Shown in pieces: positions 15,319 through 23,977 of a DNA stretch of 64,000 nucleotides (within the stretch, counting starts at the first letter, position 1; each line of letters opens with the position of its first letter). Below the pieces are notes generated by a model. It saw only the letters and a list, made by a program, of their open reading frames with translations, was not told the origin of the DNA and did no database searches. The position numbers were made by a program, and so were the translations under genes. This stretch comes from Bacteroidaceae bacterium (lineage in GTDB: Bacteria > Bacteroidota > Bacteroidia > Bacteroidales > Bacteroidaceae), in contig JAFSPM010000024.1 in the NCBI GenBank assembly GCA_017442855.1, positions 1 to 64,000 of the forward strand. The letters run 5' to 3'.

Positions 15319-15365
15319 AATGATATTTCAATTATATCTGTATTGAATGAGATGTCGTAACTTTG
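15319..15365 (+). promoter_or_regulatory. Island promoter P3: 11-bp-period direct repeat plus -7 box
   Basis: AATGATA (15319-15325), TTTC, AATTATA (15330-15336), exactly 21 bases, then TAACTTTG (15358-15365), a perfect -7 box. Only one base of the left half-site differs from P1 and P2, although the rest of the region is unrelated to them, so the repeat and spacing are conserved for function rather than by duplication. It drives the exporter operon. Confidence 0.85.
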
Positions 15366-15388
15366 TCAGTTTAGAAAAGAAAGTAAGC

Positions 15389-17593
15389 ATGAAGAAGTTT
15401 CCTCATTACAGACAGTTGGATGCGATGGACTGTGGCCCTAGTTGCCTTCGTATGGTTGCCAAATACTGGGGCAAAAGCTATACATTGCAAACCTTGCGAG
15501 AGAAGTCGTTCATCACTCGTGAAGGCGTGTCTATGCTGGGTATTAGCGATGCAGCTGAAGCGATAGGTTTCCGAACTACAGGAGTGAGGGTTACGCTGAA
15601 TCAACTCAGGGAAGAAGTTCCTTTGCCCTGCATACTGCACTGGAACCAAAATCATTTTGTGGTATTGTATGACGTTAAACGCAGGAGAGGAAAGTATGTT
15701 TATAGGATTGCCGACCCTGCCACTCAAAATGTGGATTTCAATGAACAAGAGCTACGCAAGTGCTGGGCAGTGACAGTAGATGACGGTGAAGCGAGTGGGG
15801 CAGCATTGGTGTTAAACCCTTCGCCGGAGTTCTTTACTAACAGTGACGAGGAGAATCACGACCGGAAAAGCCTGGCGTTTTTCTTACGATACCTCTCACC
15901 GTATAAACGTGAATTGCTCAATCTCTTATTAGGACTGCTTACGGTGAGCCTGTTGCAACTGGCATTCCCTTTCCTTACACAATCGTTGGTTGATATTGGC
16001 ATCCGTGATGGGAATATTGGCTTTATCACCTTGGTCCTGGTTGCACAATTAATCTTGTCTGTCTCACAGTTGTCCGTGGAGTTCATACGAAGTTGGATCT
16101 TGCTTCACATGAACACACGCATTAACATCTCTCTGATTTCCGATTTCCTCATCAAACTGATGAAGCTGCCTCTTAGGTTCTTTGACACGAAGATGATTGG
16201 AGACGTGATGCAGCGCATAGGTGACCACCGTCGCATTGAGACATTCCTCACGGGTTCTGCCATCACCACACTTTTCTCATTCCTGAGCTTCATCATATTT
16301 GGACTGGTACTCATCTACTACAATCCCTTGATATTCGGCATCTTTGTTTTGGGTAATACGCTATATGTATTGTGGATCCTTGTATTCATGAAGTACCGCA
16401 GGGAATTAGACATCAGGCGTTTTGCACAAGCATCAGGAGAGCAGAGCAGTTTGATTCAGATGATCACTGCCATGCAGGAAATCAAACTCAATAATAGTGA
16501 ACGACAAAAAAGATGGCAATGGGAGCGCATCCAGGCAAAGCTCTTTAAGATTGGCGTGAAAGGCCTTGCCCTTGGCCAGGTACAACAGGTGGGTTCGGTA
16601 TTCTTTAACCAGACCACCAACATCATCATTTCGTTCATTGCCGCTAAAGCGGTGGTGGATGGACAGATGACTTTGGGTATGATGATGTCATTGACTTATA
16701 TCATCGGTCAGCTGAATGCACCAATCAGCTCATTTATTAATTTTGCCCAACAATTTCAGGATGCCAAGATTAGCTTGGAGCGTTTGAATGAGATTCATGA
16801 CCAACAAGACGAGGAGCAAAGCATAGGAACCAAGTTGAATGAATTGCCCATTGACCATACGCTGACAATAGATCATGTTTCGTTCAGCTATGATGGTTCA
16901 GATCAAAATCATGTACTACGTGACATTAGTCTGAACATTCCACAAAACAAGGTGACAGCCATCGTAGGTGCAAGTGGAAGTGGCAAGACTACATTGTTGA
17001 AACTATTGTTAGGATTCTACGAGCCAAATCATGGTAGAGTATATGTGGGTAATTCGCCCCTGAGTATGGTTAATCCATATTTGTGGCGCAGGTCTTGTGG
17101 CGCAGTGATGCAAGAAGGATTTATTTTCTCTGACACCATTGCCAACAACATTGCCATAGGTGTGGAACATATAGACAAAGTTCGTCTTAGAAATGCTGTC
17201 ATGGTAGCAAATATCAAAGAATTCATTGAGAGCTTGCCTTTGGGCTATAATACCATAATCGGTATGGAAGGTAATGGCATCAGTCAAGGACAGAAACAGC
17301 GTTTGTTAATTGCCCGTGCAGTCTATAAGAACCCGGAGTATCTGTTTTTTGACGAAGCAACCAACTCTCTTGATGCAAACAACGAACGGGAAATAATGAA
17401 TAATTTGCATAGCTATTTTAAGGGTAGGACAGTTGTAATCGTTGCTCATCGCCTAAGTACTGTTAGAAATGCAGACAGAATAATTGTATTAGATGAAGGT
17501 AGATTAGCTGAGGAAGGTACCCATGAGGAACTTACTGAAAAACAAGGACTATATTATACATTGGTAAAAAACCAGTTAGAGCTGGGTAAATAA
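15389..17593 (+). CDS. C39-peptidase ABC exporter (PCAT) for double-glycine peptides
   Basis: A 734-residue peptidase-containing ABC transporter. The N-terminal C39 peptidase has catalytic Cys15 (MDCGPSC), His89 (WNQNHFVVL) and Asp109 (IADPA), all present, so it should cleave leaders after GG/GA. A six-helix transmembrane domain follows (about 170-450), then the ATPase with Walker A GASGSGKTT (about 526), signature ISQGQKQRLL and Walker B YLFFDEATNSLD. An upstream in-frame ATG at 15347 lies ahead of and overlaps the promoter; 15389 (MKKFPHYRQ) matches the family start. It pairs with the HlyD-like protein 9 bases downstream. It is the evident exporter for all peptides of the island. Confidence 0.95.
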   Translation: MKKFPHYRQLDAMDCGPSCLRMVAKYWGKSYTLQTLREKSFITREGVSMLGISDAAEAIGFRTTGVRVTLNQLREEVPLPCILHWNQNHFVVLYDVKRRRGKYVYRIADPATQNVDFNEQELRKCWAVTVDDGEASGAALVLNPSPEFFTNSDEENHDRKSLAFFLRYLSPYKRELLNLLLGLLTVSLLQLAFPFLTQSLVDIGIRDGNIGFITLVLVAQLILSVSQLSVEFIRSWILLHMNTRINISLISDFLIKLMKLPLRFFDTKMIGDVMQRIGDHRRIETFLTGSAITTLFSFLSFIIFGLVLIYYNPLIFGIFVLGNTLYVLWILVFMKYRRELDIRRFAQASGEQSSLIQMITAMQEIKLNNSERQKRWQWERIQAKLFKIGVKGLALGQVQQVGSVFFNQTTNIIISFIAAKAVVDGQMTLGMMMSLTYIIGQLNAPISSFINFAQQFQDAKISLERLNEIHDQQDEEQSIGTKLNELPIDHTLTIDHVSFSYDGSDQNHVLRDISLNIPQNKVTAIVGASGSGKTTLLKLLLGFYEPNHGRVYVGNSPLSMVNPYLWRRSCGAVMQEGFIFSDTIANNIAIGVEHIDKVRLRNAVMVANIKEFIESLPLGYNTIIGMEGNGISQGQKQRLLIARAVYKNPEYLFFDEATNSLDANNEREIMNNLHSYFKGRTVVIVAHRLSTVRNADRIIVLDEGRLAEEGTHEELTEKQGLYYTLVKNQLELGK

Positions 17594-17602
17594 TCTTTAT
17601 AT

Positions 17603-18565
17603 ATGGAGAATGATTATAATGACATAGAACTCAGAAGCGACGAGGTACAGGAAGTCATGAGTGCTATACCACCAGTTTTGCTTCGTTATGGAATAGGCAT
17701 ACTGTTGGCAGTAGTGGCTGTATTATTAATAGGAAGTATGTTTTTCGAAATGCCTGATAGTGTGGAGGCGACCTTTACGCTTACATCAGACAATCCTCCT
17801 GCATATATACATGCTAGTAGCAGTGGAATACTGGAACAAATAGAAATAAGCAATGGTGAGATGGTGAACGAGGGTTCCATATTGGCTATGTTACAAAATG
17901 TAGGAAATGCACAGGACATACTTATTTTGCGCAATAGACTCAAGAAATGGCAAGAGAAAGGGGGGCATATAGGATATTTTGATGAAGTCCTTTTAAATAA
18001 AATACCCCAATTGGGTGATGTACAGGATGCTTACTCTGCTTGCCAGCTTACGTGGAGTCAATATTTACAGAGTCCGTATGGCATAGAGGTAAACGCAAAA
18101 ATGCAAGGTGCCATCTCTGCTTTGCAAACGGCCATGTCAAAATGGGAAGAATTATCATTGTTAGTTTCCCCCATTAAAGGGAAAGTGTATTTCATGCAGT
18201 TATGGAGACCATTACAGCATGTAGCAACAGGTGAAACGGTGTTTGTAGTTATTCCTGATGAACAGAATAATCCTATAGGCAAAGCCATGTTACCAGCAGA
18301 AGGTATAGGTAAGGTTTCTGTGGGGCAACGTGCAATTATTCGCCTTTCAGGTTTTTCGGAACAAGAATTTGGCTATATAGAAGGAAAGGTCATGTCAATA
18401 TCACCAGTACCAGATGCGGATAACAAATATGTGGTTGGGATTGAAATGCCTCAAGGAGTAACAACAAGTCAACACAAGACTCTTGCTGTACAGCCTGTAA
18501 TGACTGGTTCTGTAGAAATTGTTACAAGAGATCGTAGTCTGTTAAGAATACTTCTCAACATATAA
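17603..18565 (+). CDS. HlyD-family membrane fusion protein
   Basis: A 320-residue adaptor protein of the HlyD/type I secretion class. It has a cytoplasmic N-terminus (about 1-28), one membrane helix (GIGILLAVVAVLLIGSMFF, about 32-50), a biotinyl-lipoyl half motif (ASSSGILEQIEISNGEMVNEGSILAML) and a short helical hairpin, then the second half motif and beta-barrel (GKVSVGQRAIIRLSGF). It is shorter than typical HlyD (about 400) because the hairpin is short. Transcribed with the PCAT gene. No TolC-like outer-membrane partner is encoded nearby, so one from elsewhere would be used. Confidence 0.88.
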   Translation: MENDYNDIELRSDEVQEVMSAIPPVLLRYGIGILLAVVAVLLIGSMFFEMPDSVEATFTLTSDNPPAYIHASSSGILEQIEISNGEMVNEGSILAMLQNVGNAQDILILRNRLKKWQEKGGHIGYFDEVLLNKIPQLGDVQDAYSACQLTWSQYLQSPYGIEVNAKMQGAISALQTAMSKWEELSLLVSPIKGKVYFMQLWRPLQHVATGETVFVVIPDEQNNPIGKAMLPAEGIGKVSVGQRAIIRLSGFSEQEFGYIEGKVMSISPVPDADNKYVVGIEMPQGVTTSQHKTLAVQPVMTGSVEIVTRDRSLLRILLNI

Positions 18566-18634
18566 ATACTAGTATTTGTTATTATTTAAAAGTTAGTAGC
18601 TGAATGTTCTAGTTATTAGTACTACCTTAAAAAT

Positions 18635-18669
18635 AAGGAACATGAAGCTGTGATAGCTTTGTGTCCCTT
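18635..18669 (+). terminator. Bidirectional hairpin, likely end of the exporter operon
   Basis: A 15-bp stem with few mismatches: AAGGAACATGAAGCT, loop GTGAT, AGCTTTGTGTCCCTT. It lies 70 bases after the HlyD stop, followed by TATTTATT. The same hairpin occurs in inverted orientation at 43913-43947 as part of the dispersed element. Confidence 0.65.
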
Positions 18670-18860
18670 ATTTATTGACGCTATTTATAATGAGAAATAA
18701 AAAGAGAAATTTTATTTTTCATTCCAGTGCCTTCTACGGGGTGTCGCAGTATCTGCTATGGGTCGTTCCAAAGCCTCCCATGAGTCATCGCAGTATCTCC
18801 TATGGGGGTATGGCAGATACTGCGACGGGTGATGGCAGATACTGCGGCCAGTGATAGGAA
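18635..18860 (+). repeat. Dispersed repeat element, copy 1
   Basis: This copy comprises the hairpin at 18635-18669 followed by a GCAGTATCTGC array: units at 18747-18757 and 18791-18801 in one orientation and at 18814-18824 and 18836-18846 as the reverse complement (GCAGATACTGC). The stretch 18728-18865 matches the reverse complement of about 43375-43518 over its whole length with scattered mismatches, and the outer hairpin matches 43913-43947. Both copies sit between convergent genes. Confidence 0.85.
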
Positions 18861-18946
18861 GCTTTCCCTTCTGTGAAAGCAAACTTTAGTCATGTAGATA
18901 GCAAGCTTTAGCTATAGAGATAACAGGTATTGCAGTTTCCACCTCT

Positions 18947-20227
18947 TTATCTATCCTTCCACTCTTTTAAGTACTGATACCCGATGCGGCAACGAAGACA
19001 ATCTCTTTTGTCGCAATACTCCTTGCGTAGTTGTATCAGCGCCTGTGAGTCGGCTGCATTGTCGGCATGAATGCCAAAACGTTCCCATTGGCGCGTAATA
19101 TAGTTATCCTCAGCTTTCAGTTCTTCTAAGAATTCTGAAGCACGCAAGCATAACTCATTATTCCCTTTGTGTTTGCCATAGGCCAACAAGAAAGGAATGA
19201 CCGTATTGATAAGCAACAGACTCAGAGAATTGTCACCCAGCATTCTTTCACTCATGACAGTATCCTTACCGAACAAATAATGGCACTTCCAATAGTCGGA
19301 AGTAGAGGTTTGTAACAAAATTTTTGCTGTTTCCACATCTTTTGCCTCAATGATTTTTGAGAACAAGGCTTCCTGGCGCTGATAGAGATATGCTAATTGA
19401 GCAATCTTAGTATGAGGGAAAGCTTGCGGACGAATACGTAACAGTTTCCAAATATCGGCTTGCAGGGGTGGTTGGAAACTGAATTTGTGGCTCAGATAGC
19501 GATACTCTTTTTGCAAAGCCAGATAATAGTGGTCGTCGAGGTGTTGTTCCAGCAGACCAGCCATACCGAAAAAGATGGCTTCTACCTGTTGGATATCGTC
19601 TCTGTGTTTACCTACCGCCGACAAATCAATGTGTCTTGCCCATGCTTCAAAGGCATCGCCGTTCAGTCCGAAACCAAAATTGCGAGCCAAAGTAATGAAC
19701 AATGCTTGTTCCCAATTGCCGTTGCACAGTTGCACTCGCTCGTTAATAGTATTTGCCTTTTGGTCGAAACGCTCTGCTTGCAAGGCAGCCAACCAACCAT
19801 GTATGGTAATCTTAGGGATATGGCGTAAGATGGAATAGCAAGCAGGATAGGAGTCGGTGCGCTTTAGTAAGATGTATTTACGCTTTACCTCGTCAGGACA
19901 AGTAAATACTAATTGAGGAATCTTTTCCGTCGAGCCATAACGGGTAATCTCTGCATCAACCTCTTCTACCACGTGCAAGATAACATTGGCATAGGCAGGA
20001 TTAAGATGATGGCCATGACTATACCAAAAACTCGATTTCTCGTGAATTTCCACATTTCCTACCCACAACACGCCACCTATCTTCAATTTGGCATTGAAGA
20101 AATCAGGTCCTGAATTTGGGTTGGGAGAACCAGGATTAATCACCTCCACCACCTCTCCAGTGGTAGTTTTGAGTCCCTCAAGGGGGAAGAATTTGTGCTT
20201 CCAAGCGAAATGTATAAGCTGTTCCAT
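18947..20227 (-). CDS. DUF2851 family protein
   Basis: A 426-residue conserved protein of Bacteroidota with the characteristic N-terminus: WKHKFFPLEGLKTTTGEVVEVINPG then PNPNSGPDFFNAKLKIGG and VGNVEIHEKSSFWYSHGH. The pattern GPDF..A, VGNVE.H and NVILHVV resembles a nuclease-like acidic/His core, but no function is established. The C-terminus has a Cys set (CDKRDCLRCRIGYQYL) that may bind metal. Its promoter is divergent from that of dapB. I am confident in the family, not in a role. Confidence 0.85.
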   Translation of the reverse strand: MEQLIHFAWKHKFFPLEGLKTTTGEVVEVINPGSPNPNSGPDFFNAKLKIGGVLWVGNVEIHEKSSFWYSHGHHLNPAYANVILHVVEEVDAEITRYGSTEKIPQLVFTCPDEVKRKYILLKRTDSYPACYSILRHIPKITIHGWLAALQAERFDQKANTINERVQLCNGNWEQALFITLARNFGFGLNGDAFEAWARHIDLSAVGKHRDDIQQVEAIFFGMAGLLEQHLDDHYYLALQKEYRYLSHKFSFQPPLQADIWKLLRIRPQAFPHTKIAQLAYLYQRQEALFSKIIEAKDVETAKILLQTSTSDYWKCHYLFGKDTVMSERMLGDNSLSLLLINTVIPFLLAYGKHKGNNELCLRASEFLEELKAEDNYITRQWERFGIHADNAADSQALIQLRKEYCDKRDCLRCRIGYQYLKEWKDR

Positions 20228-20252
20228 TGTTAAGAATGCTTTAATTTGATGG

Positions 20253-20278
20253 CAAATGTAAGAAAAAGATTAACTTTG
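20253..20278. promoter_or_regulatory. Divergent -7 boxes for DUF2851 and dapB
   Basis: Minus-strand TACATTTG (20260-20253) faces the DUF2851 gene and plus-strand TAACTTTG (20271-20278) faces dapB. Both are perfect TAnnTTTG matches, 26 and 45 bases from their start codons. Confidence 0.7.
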
Positions 20279-20322
20279 CACCAAAGAAAAGGATTATTAA
20301 TTTAAATCAACAACGAAAAAAG

Positions 20323-21051
20323 ATGAAAATTGCATTGATAGGATACGGCAAGATGGGCAAAATGATTGAACAGGTTGCCCTGAGCCGAGGACATGAGATA
20401 GTGTGCGTGATAGACATTGACAACCAACAGGACTTTGAGAGCGAGGCCTTCAAGAGCGCTGACGTGGCGATAGAGTTTACGGCACCGCAGGCGGCCTACG
20501 GCAACTACCTGAAGGCGTGGAAGCAGGGCGTGAAGGTGGTGAGCGGCAGCACGGGATGGATGAAGGAGCATGGCGACGAGGTGCGCCGTATGTGCAGCGA
20601 GGAGGGGAAAACACTGCTGTGGGCATCGAACTTCTCGATTGGCGTGGGGATATTCGCGGCGGTGAACAGGTACCTGGCGAAGGTGATGAACCAGTTTCCA
20701 CAGTATGACGTGGAGATGGAGGAGACGCACCATGTGCACAAGCTGGATCACCCCAGCGGCACGGCCATCACGCTGGCGGAGGATATCGTGGGCAACATTG
20801 ACCGCAAGACGGCATGGGCGGAGGATACTACCGACAAGCAGTTGCTGCGCGTGGATCACATACGACGGGGCGAGGTGCCGGGCATTCACACCGTGCGCTA
20901 TGACTCGGAGGCCGACCTGATAAGCATCACGCATGACGCACATAACCGCAAGGGCTTTGCGCTGGGGGCAGTGCTGGCTGCGGAATGGACGGTGAAGCAG
21001 CAGGGGCTGCTGACCATAGGGGATTATTATAAGGATGTTTATGGCTTTTAA
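20323..21051 (+). CDS. dapB: 4-hydroxy-tetrahydrodipicolinate reductase
   Basis: DapB, 242 residues, reduces HTPA in the lysine/diaminopimelate pathway in the cytoplasm. The N-terminal Rossmann motif is ALIGYGKMGKMIE; the catalytic and substrate region reads EETHHVHKLDHPSGTA with the paired histidines and the Lys of the K-x-D-x-PSGTA motif. Length is normal for short bacterial DapB. It is followed 9 bases later by lepB. The later steps dapL and dapF lie at 46-48 kb, so the diaminopimelate genes are split within the window. Codon use here is markedly more G+C rich than in the peptide island. Confidence 0.96.
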   Translation: MKIALIGYGKMGKMIEQVALSRGHEIVCVIDIDNQQDFESEAFKSADVAIEFTAPQAAYGNYLKAWKQGVKVVSGSTGWMKEHGDEVRRMCSEEGKTLLWASNFSIGVGIFAAVNRYLAKVMNQFPQYDVEMEETHHVHKLDHPSGTAITLAEDIVGNIDRKTAWAEDTTDKQLLRVDHIRRGEVPGIHTVRYDSEADLISITHDAHNRKGFALGAVLAAEWTVKQQGLLTIGDYYKDVYGF

Positions 21052-21060
21052 CGAACGACT

Positions 21061-22563
21061 ATGCAGAAAATAAAAGACGCAACGAAAAGACAATGGGTGG
21101 AGATGGGCATCGTGACGGTGCTCTACCTGCTGTTCCTGCTGTGGATAAGAAGCTGGTGGGGACTGCTGGTGCTGCCATTCATCTTTGACGCTTATATCAC
21201 GAAGATCATTCCTTGGGGCTTCTGGCACGAATGGAAGAACGACACGGCTCGGGGCTTCATGAGTTGGGTGGATGCGATAGTATTTGCCTTGGTGGCGGTG
21301 TATTTCGTGAACCTGTATGTGTTTCAGAACTACCAGATACCGTCGTCATCGCTGGAGAAATCGCTGCTGGTGGGCGACTACCTGTTTGTGAGCAAGGCGA
21401 ACTACGGTCCGCGCACACCGAACACGCCGCTGTCGCTGCCTTTGACGCAGCACACCATTCCTGGTACGAACACGAAGTCGTATGTGGATTGGCCGCAATG
21501 GAAATACAAGCGGGCTCCCGGGTGGCAGAAGGTGAAGCTGAACGATATCGTGGTGTTTAACTTCCCCGCTGGCGACACGGTGGCCATGAACTTCCAACAG
21601 ACGGACTTCTACTCGCTGGCGTATGCCGAGGGCAAGCGCCGCTATGGTGAGCGGGTGGACATGGAGGCGCTGACGCGTGAGCAGCAGCGCACGGCCTACG
21701 ACATCTTCTATGCGGAGGGGAGCAAGCTGATAAAGGGTAACCCGCGCATCTATGGCGAGGTGGTGACGAGGCCTGTGGACCGCCGTGAGAACTATGTGAA
21801 GCGTTGCGTGGGGCTGCCGGGCGATACGCTGCAGATCATCGACACGCACGTGTGGCTGAACGGCAAACAGATAGAGGATCCGGAGAATATGCAGCTGAAC
21901 TATTTCGTGCAGACCACGGGACCTGTGATCACGGATGAGATGTTCAAGGAGCTGGGCATCAGCATGGAGGACCGCTGGGAGATGAGCGGTGACGCTTCGT
22001 GGGAGGGCGAGCTGCTGAGCATGGGGCTGAACACGCGCATGCAGAACGGTAAGCTGACGCCTACCTACAACCTGCCGCTGACGAAGAAGATGCTGGCTAC
22101 GCTGCAGGGTAACAAGAAGCTGGTGAGCAAGATTGTGATGGAGCCTGAGCGGGAGAACTTCATTGGTGACCTCTATCCGCTGAACCTCTATACGAAGTGG
22201 AACCGTAACAACTACGGTCCGATATGGATACCGAAGAAGGGGGCTACCATCCAACTGGATGGGGAGAACCTGCCGATATATGAGCGTTGCATCGTAGCGT
22301 ACGAGGGGAACAAGCTGGAACGTCGTGACGATGGTATCTACATCAATGGTGTGAAGGCCAACGAATATACGTTCCAGATGGATTACTACTGGATGATGGG
22401 CGACAACCGCCATAAGAGTGCGGACTCGCGCTACTGGGGCTTCGTGCCTGAGGATCATATCGTGGGTAAGCCGATACTGATTTGGCTGTCGCTGGACAAG
22501 GACCGCGACTGGCTGGATGGCAAGGTGAGGTGGAGCAGGCTGTTTAAGTTCGTGCATGACTAA
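21061..22563 (+). CDS. lepB: Signal peptidase I
   Basis: A 500-residue S26 signal peptidase, membrane bound, cleaving Sec signal peptides in the periplasm. Hydrophobic segments lie at about 15-50 and 67-88. The catalytic Ser is Ser97 in QIPSSSLEKSLLVGDYLFVSK; the catalytic Lys is in YVKRCVGLPGD; box E is YWMMGDNRHKSADSRYWGF. The length is about 200 residues more than classic enzymes because of a large insert between the catalytic boxes, as is common in Bacteroidales. It lies between dapB and the WbqC-like gene, overlapping the latter by 8 bases, so the three form one operon. Confidence 0.95.
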   Translation: MQKIKDATKRQWVEMGIVTVLYLLFLLWIRSWWGLLVLPFIFDAYITKIIPWGFWHEWKNDTARGFMSWVDAIVFALVAVYFVNLYVFQNYQIPSSSLEKSLLVGDYLFVSKANYGPRTPNTPLSLPLTQHTIPGTNTKSYVDWPQWKYKRAPGWQKVKLNDIVVFNFPAGDTVAMNFQQTDFYSLAYAEGKRRYGERVDMEALTREQQRTAYDIFYAEGSKLIKGNPRIYGEVVTRPVDRRENYVKRCVGLPGDTLQIIDTHVWLNGKQIEDPENMQLNYFVQTTGPVITDEMFKELGISMEDRWEMSGDASWEGELLSMGLNTRMQNGKLTPTYNLPLTKKMLATLQGNKKLVSKIVMEPERENFIGDLYPLNLYTKWNRNNYGPIWIPKKGATIQLDGENLPIYERCIVAYEGNKLERRDDGIYINGVKANEYTFQMDYYWMMGDNRHKSADSRYWGFVPEDHIVGKPILIWLSLDKDRDWLDGKVRWSRLFKFVHD

Positions 22564-23221
22564 CGTCTATCTTTCTTCGGCTTATTTGGCGCCGGTGGAG
22601 TATTATGCGCACATGCTGGCGGCGGACAAGGTGTGGGTGGAGCAGCATGACCACTACATGAAGCAGACCTACCGAAACCGGTGCATCATTGCGGGACCAT
22701 CGGGGCGTATCGACCTGACGGTGCCGACGGTGAAGCCTGATACGCTGAAGTGCGAGACGCGTGATATTCGTATCAGTGACCACGGTAACTGGCGGCATCT
22801 GCATCTCTATGCGCTAGAGTCGGCATACGGTAACACGCCGTACTTCGAGTACTACCGTGATGACTTTGTGCCGTTCTATGAGAAGCGGTATGAGTTCTTG
22901 ATGGATTTTAACGAGGCGTTGCAGGAGATGATTTGTGGGTTGCTGGATATGGCGCCTTGTGTGGAGCGTACTGCGGAATACTTGCCTGTGGTGCCTGAGG
23001 GGGCGCTGGATCTGCGGGAGGTGATTCATCCGAAGCGTGACTATGTTGCGTTGGATGGGGCTTTTCGGGTGGTGCCGTACTATCAGGTGTTTCAGGAGAA
23101 GTTGGGGTTTCTTCCTAACCTGAGTATTGTGGATTTGTTGTTTAACCTTGGACCGGAGAGCTTGATTTTGCTGAAGTGTTCTATTGGAAGTTATGTTTCT
23201 TATGATGGTAAAACTGTCTGA
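22556..23221 (+). CDS. WbqC-like family protein
   Basis: A 221-residue protein of the WbqC-like family: N-terminal VYLSSAYLAPVEYYAHM, YRNRCIIAGPSGRIDLTVP with the substrate-loop pattern, and WRHLHLYALESAYGNTPYFEYY. Family members are linked to sugar/aminotransferase chemistry in O-antigen loci, but in Bacteroidales the gene is routinely beside lepB and its role is unknown. The start overlaps the lepB stop. A hairpin with T-tail follows at 23255-23296. Confidence 0.85.
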   Translation: MTNVYLSSAYLAPVEYYAHMLAADKVWVEQHDHYMKQTYRNRCIIAGPSGRIDLTVPTVKPDTLKCETRDIRISDHGNWRHLHLYALESAYGNTPYFEYYRDDFVPFYEKRYEFLMDFNEALQEMICGLLDMAPCVERTAEYLPVVPEGALDLREVIHPKRDYVALDGAFRVVPYYQVFQEKLGFLPNLSIVDLLFNLGPESLILLKCSIGSYVSYDGKTV

Positions 23222-23254
23222 GTTTCTTCCACTAAAAATTGCTCACGTTTTCCT

Positions 23255-23296
23255 AAAACGCAAAAAAACATAGCGCTCTGCCCTGTTTGCGTTTTT
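23255..23296 (+). terminator. Hairpin with T-tail after the WbqC-like gene
   Basis: AAAACGCAAA (23255-23264) pairs perfectly with TTTGCGTTTT (23286-23295) across a 21-base loop that contains a second small palindrome (AGCGCT); T-rich at the end. Probable terminator of the dapB-lepB-wbqC-like operon. Confidence 0.5.
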
Positions 23297-23376
23297 ATAC
23301 GGAAAACTTTCCCGATTTTTTATACGCTTCAGAAACGTATGCCAGTTTTATCCATCATAGAAGTAATAAGGATATA

Positions 23377-23961
23377 ATGTTAAGAGTAGAAACACCGAAT
23401 AAAGACGATAAGGTTTTGCTGCACAGCTGTTGTGCCCCTTGTTCGTCGGCTATCATAGAATGTATGATAGCAAATGAAATACGCCCTACGGTGTACTACT
23501 ATAACCCGAACATATACCCGTTGGAGGAGTATGAGACGCGCAAGGCTGAGGCAAAGCGGTTTGTGATGGGACAGGGCCTTGACTTTGTGGATGCGGACTA
23601 CGACTACCCTGGATGGAAGGCGGGGGTATGCGGACTGGAGGATGAGCCTGAACGGGGGAAACGGTGCTTGCAGTGTTTCAAGATGCGCTTGCTGCAGACG
23701 GCTCGTTATGCGGCTGAGCATGGGTTCACGACATTTACCACTACGCTGGCTTCGTCGCGCTGGAAGAGCTTGGAGCAGATTAACGAGGCGGGACGATGGG
23801 CGGCTGCACAGGTGGAGGGGGTGACTTTCTGGGAGCAGAACTGGCGCAAGGGGGGCTTGCAGGAAAGACGGAACGAACTGCTGAGGGAGTATAACTTCTA
23901 TAATCAGCTGTACTGTGGCTGTGAATATAGCAGACGGCGACTGGAGCAAAGAGATAAATAA
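23377..23961 (+). CDS. queH: Epoxyqueuosine reductase QueH
   Basis: A 194-residue QueH (former DUF208), catalysing the final step of tRNA queuosine synthesis, reduction of epoxyqueuosine. The family cysteines are visible: LLHSCCAPCSS near the N-terminus, KRCLQCFKMRL in the middle and LYCGCEYS near the C-terminus, which bind the Fe-S cluster and metal centre. The start at 23377 (MLRVETPN) is used because the upstream extension to 23287 lacks family character and covers the terminator region. The next gene starts 17 bases after the stop. Confidence 0.9.
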   Translation: MLRVETPNKDDKVLLHSCCAPCSSAIIECMIANEIRPTVYYYNPNIYPLEEYETRKAEAKRFVMGQGLDFVDADYDYPGWKAGVCGLEDEPERGKRCLQCFKMRLLQTARYAAEHGFTTFTTTLASSRWKSLEQINEAGRWAAAQVEGVTFWEQNWRKGGLQERRNELLREYNFYNQLYCGCEYSRRRLEQRDK

Positions 23962-23977
23962 CCAAAAATACACGAAG

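Larger units (their letters stand above)
18566..18946 (+). other. Convergent intergenic gap holding a dispersed repeat
   Basis: No gene is seen. The gap lies between the HlyD gene and the convergent DUF2851 gene. It contains a palindrome AAATACTAGTATTT shortly after the HlyD stop, a terminator-like hairpin at 18635-18669 and an array of GCAGTATCTGC-type units at 18747-18846, described separately. Confidence 0.8.

Noticed and set aside
15347-15388. Upstream ATG for the C39 exporter
   Set aside because: It would start before and overlap the P3 -7 box and adds residues not seen in C39 domains; 15389 fits the family.
20302-21228. Long open frames opposite dapB and lepB (e.g. 20302-21228, 21346-22557 minus)
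   Set aside because: They mirror G+C-rich codons of the real genes, have no signal of any family, and have His/Arg/Leu-rich antisense composition.
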